NCBI GenBank assembly: GCA_905193485.1
Contig: CAJJOX010000031.1
Coordinates: 1 to 15,005 of the forward strand
DNA: 15,005 nucleotides
Origin: an uncultured Porphyromonadaceae bacterium
Lineage (GTDB): Bacteria; Bacteroidota; Bacteroidia; Bacteroidales; Muribaculaceae
Reading direction: 5' to 3'
A model generated the notes under the pieces. It did no database searches and had not been told where the DNA came from. It saw only the letters and a program-made list of their open reading frames with translations. The translations under genes were made by a program, and so were the position numbers. Shown piece by piece: positions 1 to 7,811 of this stretch (the first letter of the stretch is position 1; each line of letters begins with the position of its first letter).

Positions 1-484
1 CCGATGGATACGCTTTGAGGCGCATCGCAACACCGACGCTCACTGTCGCCACCGGTAAGACATAGTTCGACGTATAATAGCCGCCGTCAATAATTGAGCT
101 GTCGATAGGCGTGATCCTCTGATAGCCTTCGGGCACGCCATGAATGCTCACTGCCATCTGCATCCCCTGATGCATGGCAAGCGCATTCTCGTCTATCACC
201 GGCATCGCGGCCGTCACTTCGCCGAGAGTGCGGAGTGTGGATGCCAGCGAGTCGGCCGCCGTGATCACTTTCCCCGTAACGGGTGTGATCTTGATCTGCG
301 GATCGCATTTCGACATGCGGCTGACTGCCATATCGCTGAAGCCGTTGAACACCGACAGGACGCATACAATGGCCGCAGTGGCGACAGCGACACCTGCCAT
401 TGACACTATCGAGATGATATTGACGGCATTATGGCTTTTTTTTGAGAACAGATAGCGCAGGGCTATGCGGAGCGATGTCAACAT
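1..484 (-). CDS. ABC transporter permease, LolE/FtsX-like (N-terminal part, cut by window edge)
   Basis: Partial gene: 161 codons are visible from the ATG at 484 to the window edge, with no stop. The product starts MLTSLRIALRYLFSKKSHNA, followed by a hydrophobic segment (about residues 21-47) ending in VLSVFNGF. That is the typical start of the LolC/LolE/FtsX-like permeases of Bacteroidales: a short basic cytoplasmic stretch, TM1, then a large periplasmic domain whose beginning is seen here (about residues 48-161, including a PVIDENALAM stretch). Known members work with an ATPase to move lipoproteins or other substrates out of the inner membrane; the substrate of this one cannot be told. It lies 53 bp downstream of rbfA on the same strand, so the two are probably co-transcribed. 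The family call is good; the exact Lol role is inference. Confidence 0.85.
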   Translation of the reverse strand, partial: MLTSLRIALRYLFSKKSHNAVNIISIVSMAGVAVATAAIVCVLSVFNGFSDMAVSRMSKCDPQIKITPVTGKVITAADSLASTLRTLGEVTAAMPVIDENALAMHQGMQMAVSIHGVPEGYQRITPIDSSIIDGGYYTSNYVLPVATVSVGVAMRLKAYPS

Positions 485-537
485 TGCGGCGTTGTCAGAC
501 TGATGAGTGTGATGAATGAAATGACGGCGCCAGGGCG

Positions 538-903
538 TTATTCTTCTGCGGAGGGATGTGCCTGTGCGTCTTTCTCGAGCAGTGTGTCTATTTTTTCGAT
601 ATAGTCCAGTGAATCGTCGAGATAAAATGCAAGCTCCGGTGTCTTGCGCAACTGATAGCGCACTTTCTGTGCCAGTTCATAACGGATGGTCTTGGCGCTG
701 CGGTTGATGCTTTCGATCATTTCAGGCGCTTTTGCGCTGGGAAACACCGAAAGATACGCCTTGGCTATGCTGAGGTCCGGTGATACCCTGACGGCGCTGA
801 CCGACACGATCACGCCGTGGGTCTTGGCGGTTTGCTGACGGAAGATCTCGCTCAGCTCTTTCTGGAGCAGGCGCGCTATTTTTGCTTGACGGGTTGATTC
901 CAT
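538..903 (-). CDS. rbfA: 30S ribosome-binding factor RbfA
   Basis: The 121-residue product has the length and pattern of RbfA, the cytoplasmic KH-fold protein that binds the 30S subunit and assists late 16S rRNA maturation and cold adaptation. Visible family features are the N-terminal helix STRQAKIARLLQKELSEIF (residues 3-21), the central strand region with RVSPDLSIAKAYLSVFP (39-55), and the signature RKTPELAFYLDDSLDYIEKI near residues 86-105 (family pattern R-x-x-P-E-L-x-F-x-x-D). The start at 903 is the only one that gives the complete N-terminal helix. It is transcribed divergently from pyrH and is followed at 53 bp by an ABC permease gene. Nothing unusual is seen in it. Confidence 0.96.
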   Translation of the reverse strand: MESTRQAKIARLLQKELSEIFRQQTAKTHGVIVSVSAVRVSPDLSIAKAYLSVFPSAKAPEMIESINRSAKTIRYELAQKVRYQLRKTPELAFYLDDSLDYIEKIDTLLEKDAQAHPSAEE

Positions 904-964
904 AATAATATTTTTTAAGTTGGACGTTTGTCATAAAAAACGTTCATATGGCGCGTTTGGCTCA

Positions 965-972
965 CAAAGTTA
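965..972 (-). promoter_or_regulatory. Candidate -7 box for rbfA-permease operon
   Basis: On the minus strand this reads TAACTTTG, a full match to the Bacteroidetes -7 consensus TAnnTTTG, about 62 bp upstream of the rbfA start. No clear TTTG or TTG lies 19-21 bp further upstream, so the call rests on the -7 box alone. Confidence 0.45.
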
Positions 973-1015
973 CGATTTTTTTGTCAAAGAGGCTGTCTGA
1001 GCGTGTCACGTGATG

Positions 1016-1046
1016 TTGCGCATACGCAAAAATTTGCGTAAGTTTG
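1016..1046 (+). promoter_or_regulatory. Promoter of pyrH-frr
   Basis: TTG at 1016-1018 and TAAGTTTG at 1039-1046 are separated by 20 bp, fitting the Bacteroidetes housekeeping sigma pattern. The expected transcript start near 1053 leaves a leader of about 38 nt before pyrH. The spacer and the first two bases of the -7 box are covered by the 18-bp palindrome at 1023-1040, listed separately. Confidence 0.7.
1023..1040. promoter_or_regulatory. 18-bp palindrome inside the pyrH promoter (operator candidate)
   Basis: TACGCAAA-AA-TTTGCGTA has perfect 8-bp arms with a 2-bp centre. It fills most of the space between the -33 and -7 elements and overlaps the TA of the -7 box. A further TTTGCG follows at 1043-1048. 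The position suits a dimeric repressor site. No regulator is identified; the operator role is inference. Confidence 0.45.
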
Positions 1047-1090
1047 CGATATTAATAATATTTTATCTCGATTAACAATAATATCTCGAA

Positions 1091-1801
1091 ATGAAACCGA
1101 AATATAAACGAGTGCTGCTGAAGCTCAGCGGCGAATCGCTCATGGGTGCGCAAGGCTACGGCATAGATGCCGTGCGTCTTGGCGAATATGCCGCTCAGAT
1201 TATGGCCGCAGTTAATGCCGGCGTACAGGTGGCTGTCGTGATAGGCGGCGGCAACATTTTCCGCGGCCTCCAGGGAGCCGCAAAAGGCTTCGACCGCGTG
1301 AAAGGCGACCAGATGGGCATGTTGGCCACAACGATCAACTCTCTGGCCCTTAGCTCGGCGCTTGAAGCGATAGGCCAGCCGGCACGCATGTTCACCGCAA
1401 TCAACATGTATCCTATCGGCGAGCACTATAGCAACCGGCTCGCCATCGAAACGCTCGAGCGCGGATGCGTTGCCATTATCGCGGGCGGAACAGGCAACCC
1501 TTTCTTTACCACCGATACAGGCAGCGCGCTGCGTGGAATCGAGGTGGGTGCCGATGTCATGCTCAAAGGCACACGTATCGACGGCGTCTACACTGCCGAT
1601 CCCGAAAAAGATCCCACGGCAGTGAAATTCGACAAAATCACTTATGGCGAAGTACTCAGCCGGGGACTTCGTGTGATGGATCTGACCGCGACAGCGCTTT
1701 GCAAGGAAAACGGTTTGCCTATCATCGTGTTTGATATGGACACCCCTGGTAATCTCGCACGGGTGCTCGCCGGCGAACCGATCGGCACGCTTGTCTATTG
1801 A
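1091..1801 (+). CDS. pyrH: UMP kinase
   Basis: The product (236 residues, usual family length) is the bacterial hexameric uridylate kinase. It converts UMP and ATP to UDP and ADP in the cytoplasm, the step that feeds UTP and CTP synthesis. Amino-acid-kinase motifs are in order: KRVLLKLSGESLMG (residues 6-19, ATP phosphate binding), IGGGNIFRG (51-59, phosphate/UMP binding), GDQMGMLAT (72-80), AGGTGNPFFTTDT (131-143, UMP and ATP site) and DGVYTADP (164-171). The C-terminal part, from MDLTAT to the end, also fits. The ATG at 1091 has no Shine-Dalgarno sequence, as is common in Bacteroidetes. frr follows 48 bp downstream, the classical pyrH-frr pairing. Expression probably starts from the promoter at 1016-1046, which holds a palindrome. 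Confidence 0.98.
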   Translation: MKPKYKRVLLKLSGESLMGAQGYGIDAVRLGEYAAQIMAAVNAGVQVAVVIGGGNIFRGLQGAAKGFDRVKGDQMGMLATTINSLALSSALEAIGQPARMFTAINMYPIGEHYSNRLAIETLERGCVAIIAGGTGNPFFTTDTGSALRGIEVGADVMLKGTRIDGVYTADPEKDPTAVKFDKITYGEVLSRGLRVMDLTATALCKENGLPIIVFDMDTPGNLARVLAGEPIGTLVY

Positions 1802-1849
1802 CCAGCATCCCGCCGCAATCCTGAACAATCATCAAAAAACACAATCATA

Positions 1850-2407
1850 ATGGACGTAAAAGACTATCTTAATCCCGCTGAGGAAAAAATGGAGATGGCC
1901 GTGGCCTATCTTGACGAGTCGTTATCACACATTCGTGCCGGAAAGGCAAGCGCAAAGCTCATCGACGGTATACGTGTGGAATACTACGGCAGCGCCGTGC
2001 CCGTCAGCAATGTGGCCAATGTGTCGGTGCCTGATGCACGCACTATCGCCATCACCCCCTGGGAGAAATCAATGTTTAAGGAAATCGAGAAAGCTATCAT
2101 CAATTCAGAGCTGGGCATAACTCCCGAAAACAACGGGGAGGTGATCCGCCTCTGCATCCCGCCGCTTACCGAAGAGCGCCGAAAGACACTTGTCAAGCAG
2201 TCGAAAGCCGAAGCTGAGAATGCCAAAGTGTCGGTGAGAAACGCACGCCGCGACGCCATCGACGGTCTTAAGAAAGCTATCAAGCAGGGCTTGCCCGAAG
2301 ATGTCGAAAAAGATGCCGAAGGCACAGCACAGAAGCTTCACGACAAATACATGAAACGTATCGACGAGCTTTTTGCTGCCAAAGAAAAAGAAATCCTCAC
2401 CGTGTGA
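1850..2407 (+). CDS. frr: Ribosome recycling factor
   Basis: The 185-residue product matches RRF, which with EF-G splits the post-termination 70S ribosome in the cytoplasm. Visible signatures are [22 protein letters not shown] (residues 26-47; family I-R-x-G-[KR]-A), the domain II stretch [12 protein letters not shown] (63-74), [13 protein letters not shown] (104-116) and VRNARRDAI (128-136), then the long charged C-terminal helix of domain I. Length and start agree with the family. It is the second gene after pyrH, separated by a 48-bp A-rich gap without a promoter-like box, so co-transcription is expected. The strong hairpin at 2457-2485 closes the unit. Confidence 0.98.
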   Translation: MDVKDYLNPAEEKMEMAVAYLDESLSHIRAGKASAKLIDGIRVEYYGSAVPVSNVANVSVPDARTIAITPWEKSMFKEIEKAIINSELGITPENNGEVIRLCIPPLTEERRKTLVKQSKAEAENAKVSVRNARRDAIDGLKKAIKQGLPEDVEKDAEGTAQKLHDKYMKRIDELFAAKEKEILTV

Positions 2408-2456
2408 TCGGCGAGTGGCAGGCGGATGAAAGACCTGCCCGTAATGCGATAACAGA

Positions 2457-2485
2457 CGAGGCCGTCCCGATCGGGGACGGCCTCG
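2457..2485. terminator. Hairpin terminator between convergent frr and S8 protease genes
   Basis: Arms 2457-2468 (CGAGGCCGTCCC) and 2474-2485 (GGGACGGCCTCG) form a perfect 12-bp GC-rich stem with a 5-nt loop. On the plus strand it is followed by GTTGTTGTCTG, a weak T-rich tail, and it sits 50 bp after the frr stop. The tail is poor on the minus strand. It is 26 bp beyond the stop of the convergent protease gene, so it could serve both directions. Confidence 0.8.
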
Positions 2486-2510
2486 TTGTTGTCTGCCGAT
2501 GAAGGCAAGG

Positions 2511-4739
2511 TCAGGGAATGGCAATTTTGAAGCCCTCGCTGCTGCCTTGGTTGCGCACGTTGACGATGTAGATGCCGTGAGTCAGGGATGAGGCATCGAT
2601 GGTGCGATTGTCGGGAGTGATGGCGTAGGTGCCGACGAGTGTCCCGGTCATAGTATGGATGCTCGCTGTGGCATTGCCCGTGGTGACACAATAGATCTCG
2701 TCGGTCGACTGATCAAACCACACCTTTGTTTCCGAGCCGTCTACAGCCACTTCGTCAATCGCTGCCGCGCGGTTGATGGCTTCCAATATGCCGGCATAGG
2801 CGTTGAGCTTGCCGTAGCCGTATTGGTTGCCGGCTTCCGATCCGGTATAGCTGTCGCGGTCTGATGTCTTGGCTATGATCTCGCGGACGTCGCTCGGCGA
2901 GAGATCGGGATTGGCTTCGAGCCATAGGGCGATTGAGCCGGTGACGGCCGGGGTGGCCTGCGATGTGCCCATCGACAGCTCGAAATAATATTTGTTGCCG
3001 TCGTTGTCGGTGACTGTCGGGAAGTAGTCTTTATAAGATTGGGCGGTGCAATATTTGTTGAACCCCGAAACGGTGATGCATCCGGGAGCCATGACGTCGG
3101 GTTTCATGCGGCCGTCGGCTGTCGGGCCGATGCTTGAGAAGCAGGAGCGGCGACCCGTTTCAAAATCATAGCCTATGCCTTTGATCATGCTTCCGACATC
3201 GAGCGTTCCCCCCTCGGGAAGCAGGCTGCCTCCGGCCGGGATGACCATAAGCGAGTCGCTGTCGTAGGATCCTACCGATATTACTGCGTCTGACGTGCCG
3301 CCGATTTCACCGACGGAGCAGGAGTTGTCGCCGTCGGTAAATCCGGCAAGACCGCTGCTGATAAAGTAGTTGTTGTTTACACATTGCCACATATGTATTG
3401 TCGTGCCGGGCTTGCCATGTACGATGATGGCCTGTTTTCGGTCATCGGCGAGTCCATAGACATAGCTTTCGATGGTCATCTGCGGAGAACTGTTGCCCTC
3501 AACCACTACCGGCGACATCAAGAGTGAGATATCGGTGACAGTGCCCTCGGTCAGTGAGTGATAGTCTGCTTCCGAATTCATCGTTATCTCGCCGGTGGTT
3601 TTCATCACGCGACCTTTGCGGAGGGGGTTGACGATAGCTCCTTCAACGGATATCTCCGAGCCCGGCGAAGCCCAGATATAGGTGTAGCTTGTCTTGGTGG
3701 TCGAGCTGCCATAGGCGAGCATGGTGCGCATGATTGTGTCGCCTTCAGTGAGTGTCTTGGTGCAGTGGAGATTGGTGACGGCTTCGTTGCCTGCGGCACC
3801 CACCAGGATGTGACCGGGTCCGGCAAGCGTGCCGAAAGCCTGGTCAAGAAGCGAGTTGCCGTCGTGCGGGCCGTTGTGAGAGCCGAGGCTCATGTTGACA
3901 ACGGCCGGCTTGCCTTGTGAGTCGGCGTAGTCGAAGATATACTTGATGGCGTCGATGATATTGGTGTCGGAGCCGAGATTGACACTTACGAGCACCAGTT
4001 CCGATTCCGGAGCCATGCCGTAGTAGGGCGTTTCGGCCGGTGAGCCGGCAGCTGTGGTGGTGGTGTGGGTGCCGTGATATTCATCGGCATCGGTTTTGGC
4101 ACTGTTCATTTCGGCGAATGTAGTGTATTCGGCGCCATAGCTGAAGCCTTCGGGAGTCTTGCCGTAGCCGTTCTGATTCCATACGCGGCTCACGCGCAGA
4201 CGGTCGTTGCCGTCGTAAGTGCGGAATGCGGCGTGTGTGAATTCAAATCCAACGTCGATCATGCCCACGATCACGCCGTTGCCGCGATATTCCTGCGGCA
4301 GCGAGCCGTGATTGGGGTGTTCGCTGAACATCACTTCATTGACTTTCACTTTCCCTCGCACGAGGTTGTTGGTCAGGTTTACCTTTCGGCCTACTTCGAT
4401 GCGGCTTACTCCCTCGATTTCAACAATGTCGGGAATTATGCCGACGGGCATTGTCACTGTGGCGATGTCGCCGGTCACGGTATTCACTTCGCCGCCTGCG
4501 TCGAGGATAGCGGTGATCACCGACGGATCGGAGAATTTGACAAATGCGTTTACGCTGCTCTCGGTGTCGACCGTCGACCGGAGATCGCGGATCGTTTTTA
4601 TTGCGCGGGTATCGGTGCCGCGGTCTATTGTGCGGTGCTTGAGAAGGAGGAGTTCGGTTTCAGGCGACAGTTTCTGTCCCATGCCCTCCGACGCGGAGAG
4701 CATGAGAGCTGAAAATGCCAGTAAAAGATATTTGTTCAT
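2511..4739 (-). CDS. Secreted subtilisin-family (S8) serine protease with C-terminal sorting-like tail
   Basis: This 742-residue protein starts with a signal peptide (residues 1-21, ending near EGMGQ). A propeptide-like domain follows (about 60-118, VNAFVKFSDPS...). The S8 catalytic domain shows Asp162 in GMIDVGFEFTH, His222 in YHGTH, the oxyanion Asn318 in GAAGNE and Ser593 in MGTSQATPAVTG; FSSIGPTADGRMKPDVMAPG (534-553) is also typical. All catalytic residues are present, so it should be active. A segment of roughly 150 residues (about 325-478) lies between the Asn motif and VISVGS, where simple subtilisins have far less; it is probably an inserted beta domain. The end (about 660-742, with LTHGIYIVNV and a closing FKIAIP) resembles the type A sorting tails of type IX secretion. 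It is the last gene of a four-gene cluster, 17 bp behind its neighbour. The substrate is unknown. Confidence 0.93.
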   Translation of the reverse strand: MNKYLLLAFSALMLSASEGMGQKLSPETELLLLKHRTIDRGTDTRAIKTIRDLRSTVDTESSVNAFVKFSDPSVITAILDAGGEVNTVTGDIATVTMPVGIIPDIVEIEGVSRIEVGRKVNLTNNLVRGKVKVNEVMFSEHPNHGSLPQEYRGNGVIVGMIDVGFEFTHAAFRTYDGNDRLRVSRVWNQNGYGKTPEGFSYGAEYTTFAEMNSAKTDADEYHGTHTTTTAAGSPAETPYYGMAPESELVLVSVNLGSDTNIIDAIKYIFDYADSQGKPAVVNMSLGSHNGPHDGNSLLDQAFGTLAGPGHILVGAAGNEAVTNLHCTKTLTEGDTIMRTMLAYGSSTTKTSYTYIWASPGSEISVEGAIVNPLRKGRVMKTTGEITMNSEADYHSLTEGTVTDISLLMSPVVVEGNSSPQMTIESYVYGLADDRKQAIIVHGKPGTTIHMWQCVNNNYFISSGLAGFTDGDNSCSVGEIGGTSDAVISVGSYDSDSLMVIPAGGSLLPEGGTLDVGSMIKGIGYDFETGRRSCFSSIGPTADGRMKPDVMAPGCITVSGFNKYCTAQSYKDYFPTVTDNDGNKYYFELSMGTSQATPAVTGSIALWLEANPDLSPSDVREIIAKTSDRDSYTGSEAGNQYGYGKLNAYAGILEAINRAAAIDEVAVDGSETKVWFDQSTDEIYCVTTGNATASIHTMTGTLVGTYAITPDNRTIDASSLTHGIYIVNVRNQGSSEGFKIAIP

Positions 4740-4756
4740 GATGGTTTCAATTGTTT

Positions 4757-5896
4757 TTAATTCACAGTCCCTTTCCAGTGGAGGGTATAGTGTTCTTTGG
4801 TTCCAAGCTCACTGCCGGAATAGTTGGTGTAGGAATTTACGAAGTCGACGAAAATCTCATATTCGTTGTCGCTCAGCTTGTCGACGCGTATTGTGCCGTT
4901 GTCAACATGGTTTTTATACGGATATGAGCCTTCGGTACTTTCGTATGACGGGTAGAGCTGGATCGAGCCGAACCGGATGTAGAATACTTCGCTGTCGAAC
5001 GACGTGAGGCTCAGAGTTCCTTTGTCGACAATTGCTTCATCTTTGAATTCAAGCGACATCGTGTCGTAGAAGGAATCAGACGAGAAAGTGAATTTCGTGC
5101 CCGGATAACGCGCCGTGTTGTAAGTGCTTACCGATGATTTTCTCACGCTCTGGATAGCATAGGAGGTCGATGACGAGCCGGTGCCGTCGATGATTACGAG
5201 CTCGTTGCCATACACTTTCTCGGGCACCATTTCGGCAACGGATTCCACATCGGTGGGTGTGCCGGAATATTCAGCTTTGAGTGTGGTGCCGTCACTGAAT
5301 GTGGCGTTGATGTTGAGCGTGAGCTGTCGGCGGGTGGCGCGCCAGTTGTAGGAGATCGATCCGCCGGTGACTTCCGTCAGCGAGTCGACGGCTTGCGCAT
5401 CTTCGTATTTATACAGTTTCAGCGAGTAGCTTTGCGAGCCTGTCAGATCGGTGATGCCGCCGGCATTGATGGCCGAAGCCGAAAGCGACAGATAGATACC
5501 GTATTCGCCGTCGGCCAGACCGGCAGGTTCGGCAGCGGCTACGGTGCCGAATCCTATCTGGGTCGAAGTGACGTCTCCCGACGGTATCACGCGGAACAGA
5601 GTGGGAATCGATTCGTAGGCATCCGTGATCATTCCCTCAGGGTTGGTGATGGTGAACGGGAGTGTCGCGGCATCGACAAAGCGTATGTTGGTCACATCCT
5701 TTACGGGGGCGACGGCATTGCCGTCGATCATCAGGGTTTCAATGCCTTCGACATCTGCGAATGTGCCGGTTGTCGTTTCGGTTATTGCCTTGCTGATTGT
5801 CCCGTCAGGCGTCGTGACGATGATTCTGTTGTTTTGCGCGGCCGCTGTCACGGAAAGCGAGAGCACGACCGACGCTATGATGTATGATGGTTTCAT
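4757..5896 (-). CDS. Secreted beta-rich protein with two repeat-like segments, function unknown
   Basis: I do not recognise a named family. The chosen ATG at 5896 starts a clear signal peptide (MKPSYIIASVVLSLSVTAAA, residues 1-20); an in-frame ATG at 6007 would bury it behind 37 residues lying inside the upstream gene. The 379-residue product has a short module (about 22-75) ending in VTNIRFVD. Two beta-rich segments follow (about 78-213 and 229-379), each closing with a similar strand pattern: QLTLNINATFSDGTTLKAEY then SGT, and EYEIFVDFVN...HYTLHWKGTV. The same closing pattern recurs three times in the 628-residue neighbour. Unlike the other three cluster members it ends right after the last segment, with no sorting-like tail. 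It lies 8 bp behind the upstream gene and 17 bp ahead of the protease. Export is likely; the final location is unknown. Confidence 0.8.
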   Translation of the reverse strand: MKPSYIIASVVLSLSVTAAAQNNRIIVTTPDGTISKAITETTTGTFADVEGIETLMIDGNAVAPVKDVTNIRFVDAATLPFTITNPEGMITDAYESIPTLFRVIPSGDVTSTQIGFGTVAAAEPAGLADGEYGIYLSLSASAINAGGITDLTGSQSYSLKLYKYEDAQAVDSLTEVTGGSISYNWRATRRQLTLNINATFSDGTTLKAEYSGTPTDVESVAEMVPEKVYGNELVIIDGTGSSSTSYAIQSVRKSSVSTYNTARYPGTKFTFSSDSFYDTMSLEFKDEAIVDKGTLSLTSFDSEVFYIRFGSIQLYPSYESTEGSYPYKNHVDNGTIRVDKLSDNEYEIFVDFVNSYTNYSGSELGTKEHYTLHWKGTVN

Positions 5897-5904
5897 AATG
5901 TGGA

Positions 5905-7791
5905 TTACTTGCTGATTTTTATTGCCGTGTCGGCTAATTTGATAATGTATATGCCTGTAGGCATGGCGGAGAGATCGAGGGTCTGTGTGGCGTCGTAGCT
6001 GCCGCATTCGGCGCCTGCGATATTATAGACCACAGCGGTGCCGCTGAATCCGGATATGCTGTAGCGGCCGTCGCCAAGTGATGTCACCTTGGGAACCGAG
6101 GTATCGGCGGCGATATCGCCGATGCCTGCGACGGTGTCCGGGTCATACATCAGTTTGACCGGACCCGTCCAGCTGCCTTTGACGAAGAATCCGTTGTCGG
6201 CTATCAGATCGATGTCGAACTGGTAGACGGTGTTGTCGGCAAACGTTTCGCCGAATGAGGCGGTTGAGATTTCAGGAATGGTGACGGTGACATGCCCTTC
6301 CTTGAACCATGCATAGTGATCCATTATATAGCTGCGGCCTTCTTCGAAATGCATGTAGACGGTGCCTGAGAAGTCTGTGCCTCCTCCGGCAGTGGAAACG
6401 AAATAGGTCTGGCCGAGCTTCCAGGGTTCATAATAATTTTCATAGCGGTCTTCCATGACCTCATATGAGCCGGGCTGGATGTATTGTGTGCCGGCCGGGC
6501 TGACGAACTCGAGGCGCATGATGTCGCCGCCGTTGTTGCGTTCGGGATCACGTCCCGAGCGGGAACCGATGTCGAGCGTGAAATACTGGCATCCGTTTTT
6601 CTGACCGGTCCAGACACGCGATATGGGGAGATCGTCGAGTGAGAGGTTGACGTCGTCCTCGATGGTCGACATGGCCGACTGTGTGCCGTCGTCGGAGTAA
6701 TCGACAATCGGGCCTACGGGGCCGTCGTAGGAGAATGTGACCTTATAGCCACGGTCTGTGACGCCGTCAAGCAGTTCGATCTTGTAGCCGTTGGCCGACT
6801 CCTCGATTGTTATGGTGCCGGTTTTAAGATAGCCGTATGCGCTGGTGCCGTTGCCGTTGTTGTATTTTGACGAGTTGCGGTCCTGCAGATAGGTGCCCAG
6901 AGGAATTGTCTGACCCATGTAGTCGATTTCCTGGCATGCGCCTGCGGTGTTGCGTTCGAGGTCGCTCAATGGTGTGATGGGATATGTGCCCGGCTCGATT
7001 GCTATCTTTGTTTTGTCGGTGTATATTTTGCCTATAAGGTCGAGGCAGATCATCATCGAAGGATCATCGACGCCTGAGCCTTCTCCCGGGTCGACGGTGT
7101 AGAGCTGCACCATCATTGTGCCCCCCTTGTTGCTCTGGAACATGCCGTAGTAGAAGGCTCGTCCGGCAACAAATTCGATATTCTCCTTGTCCTCGTTGAG
7201 CTGCGTGTAGACAGACTGCTTTTCCGACGGATCGATAAACGGCAGCAGGCCGGTGTAAGTGATGCTGACTGTGGAGCCGTCGGTTGTCTTGGCTTCGGTG
7301 GTGAGGGTGTAGGAGCCCATGTTGTAGGTGACGGTTATGGGATTTGAGAGAGTAAACTCTTCGGTGATGTTGCCGTCGGCGTCATAATACTGGCATAGCG
7401 AGTAGTCGGTGATATATGTCAGTGCGGAGGGATCATCGGGGTATGGATCCTCGGCAGGAAGGTATGTGCCTGCCGGCAGCGATTGCGAGGTGTTGGGGTC
7501 ATTGAAGAAGTCGATTGCCATCACCCAGCCGTTTGTCGCCGAAACCTTTCCGGCATTAGCGTTGTATCCGGCTGTTTCGGCATTTGACACTATGGTATAA
7601 TATTCGGCCATATTGCCGTAGTTGGTGTTGTCGTAGTTGCACACCACGCACGACGAGAGTTCGATTTGTGTTGTCGTAGTTTCGAGTGTGCGGTTGTTGA
7701 CCGACTGCGGCTTTATTTTGGCAAAGCCTGTTGCCGACGACGCGGTGGCGGTCAGCATTGCAAGAAATAATACTGATAATTTCATGATCAT
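5905..7791 (-). CDS. Secreted protein with three tandem beta-rich repeats and a C-terminal sorting-like tail
   Basis: The 628-residue product begins with a signal peptide (residues 1 to about 22; the ATGs at 7791 and 7785 are two codons apart and either may be used). Three segments of about 145-170 residues follow (about 42-185, 203-360, 380-548). Each has an early strand with an acidic or aliphatic core, then a turn of the form PAGTY, EPGTY or QPGSY (residues 106-110, 266-270, 440-443). Each closes with a strand pair ending in YTG, YDGP or WTGP (179-181, 355-358, 541-544). The tail (about 556-628) contains PTGIYIIKLADTAIKISK and closely resembles the tails of the 167-residue protein and the protease. 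The function is unknown; binding or scaffold roles are conceivable but not shown. It sits 20 bp behind the 167-residue gene and 8 bp ahead of the next. Confidence 0.82.
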   Translation of the reverse strand: MIMKLSVLFLAMLTATASSATGFAKIKPQSVNNRTLETTTTQIELSSCVVCNYDNTNYGNMAEYYTIVSNAETAGYNANAGKVSATNGWVMAIDFFNDPNTSQSLPAGTYLPAEDPYPDDPSALTYITDYSLCQYYDADGNITEEFTLSNPITVTYNMGSYTLTTEAKTTDGSTVSITYTGLLPFIDPSEKQSVYTQLNEDKENIEFVAGRAFYYGMFQSNKGGTMMVQLYTVDPGEGSGVDDPSMMICLDLIGKIYTDKTKIAIEPGTYPITPLSDLERNTAGACQEIDYMGQTIPLGTYLQDRNSSKYNNGNGTSAYGYLKTGTITIEESANGYKIELLDGVTDRGYKVTFSYDGPVGPIVDYSDDGTQSAMSTIEDDVNLSLDDLPISRVWTGQKNGCQYFTLDIGSRSGRDPERNNGGDIMRLEFVSPAGTQYIQPGSYEVMEDRYENYYEPWKLGQTYFVSTAGGGTDFSGTVYMHFEEGRSYIMDHYAWFKEGHVTVTIPEISTASFGETFADNTVYQFDIDLIADNGFFVKGSWTGPVKLMYDPDTVAGIGDIAADTSVPKVTSLGDGRYSISGFSGTAVVYNIAGAECGSYDATQTLDLSAMPTGIYIIKLADTAIKISK

Positions 7792-7811
7792 TTGGTTTGA
7801 TGTTGCCGGTG

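Noticed and set aside
140..455. Short open frames on both strands at the left edge
   Set aside because: They overlap the partial ABC permease, whose frame runs open from 484 to the window edge and shows clear family sequence.
1052..1828. Open frame of 258 codons on the minus strand opposite pyrH
   Set aside because: It covers the complete pyrH gene in antisense and runs into the pyrH promoter. The protein is rich in Cys and His without any motif.
4065..4712. Open frame of 215 codons on the plus strand opposite the S8 protease
   Set aside because: Antisense shadow of a well-supported coding region; no signal peptide, motif or promoter.
5897..6007. Longer start for the 379-residue protein at 6007
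   Set aside because: The added 37 residues lie inside the upstream gene, are basic and low in hydrophobicity, and would move a good signal peptide away from the N-terminus.
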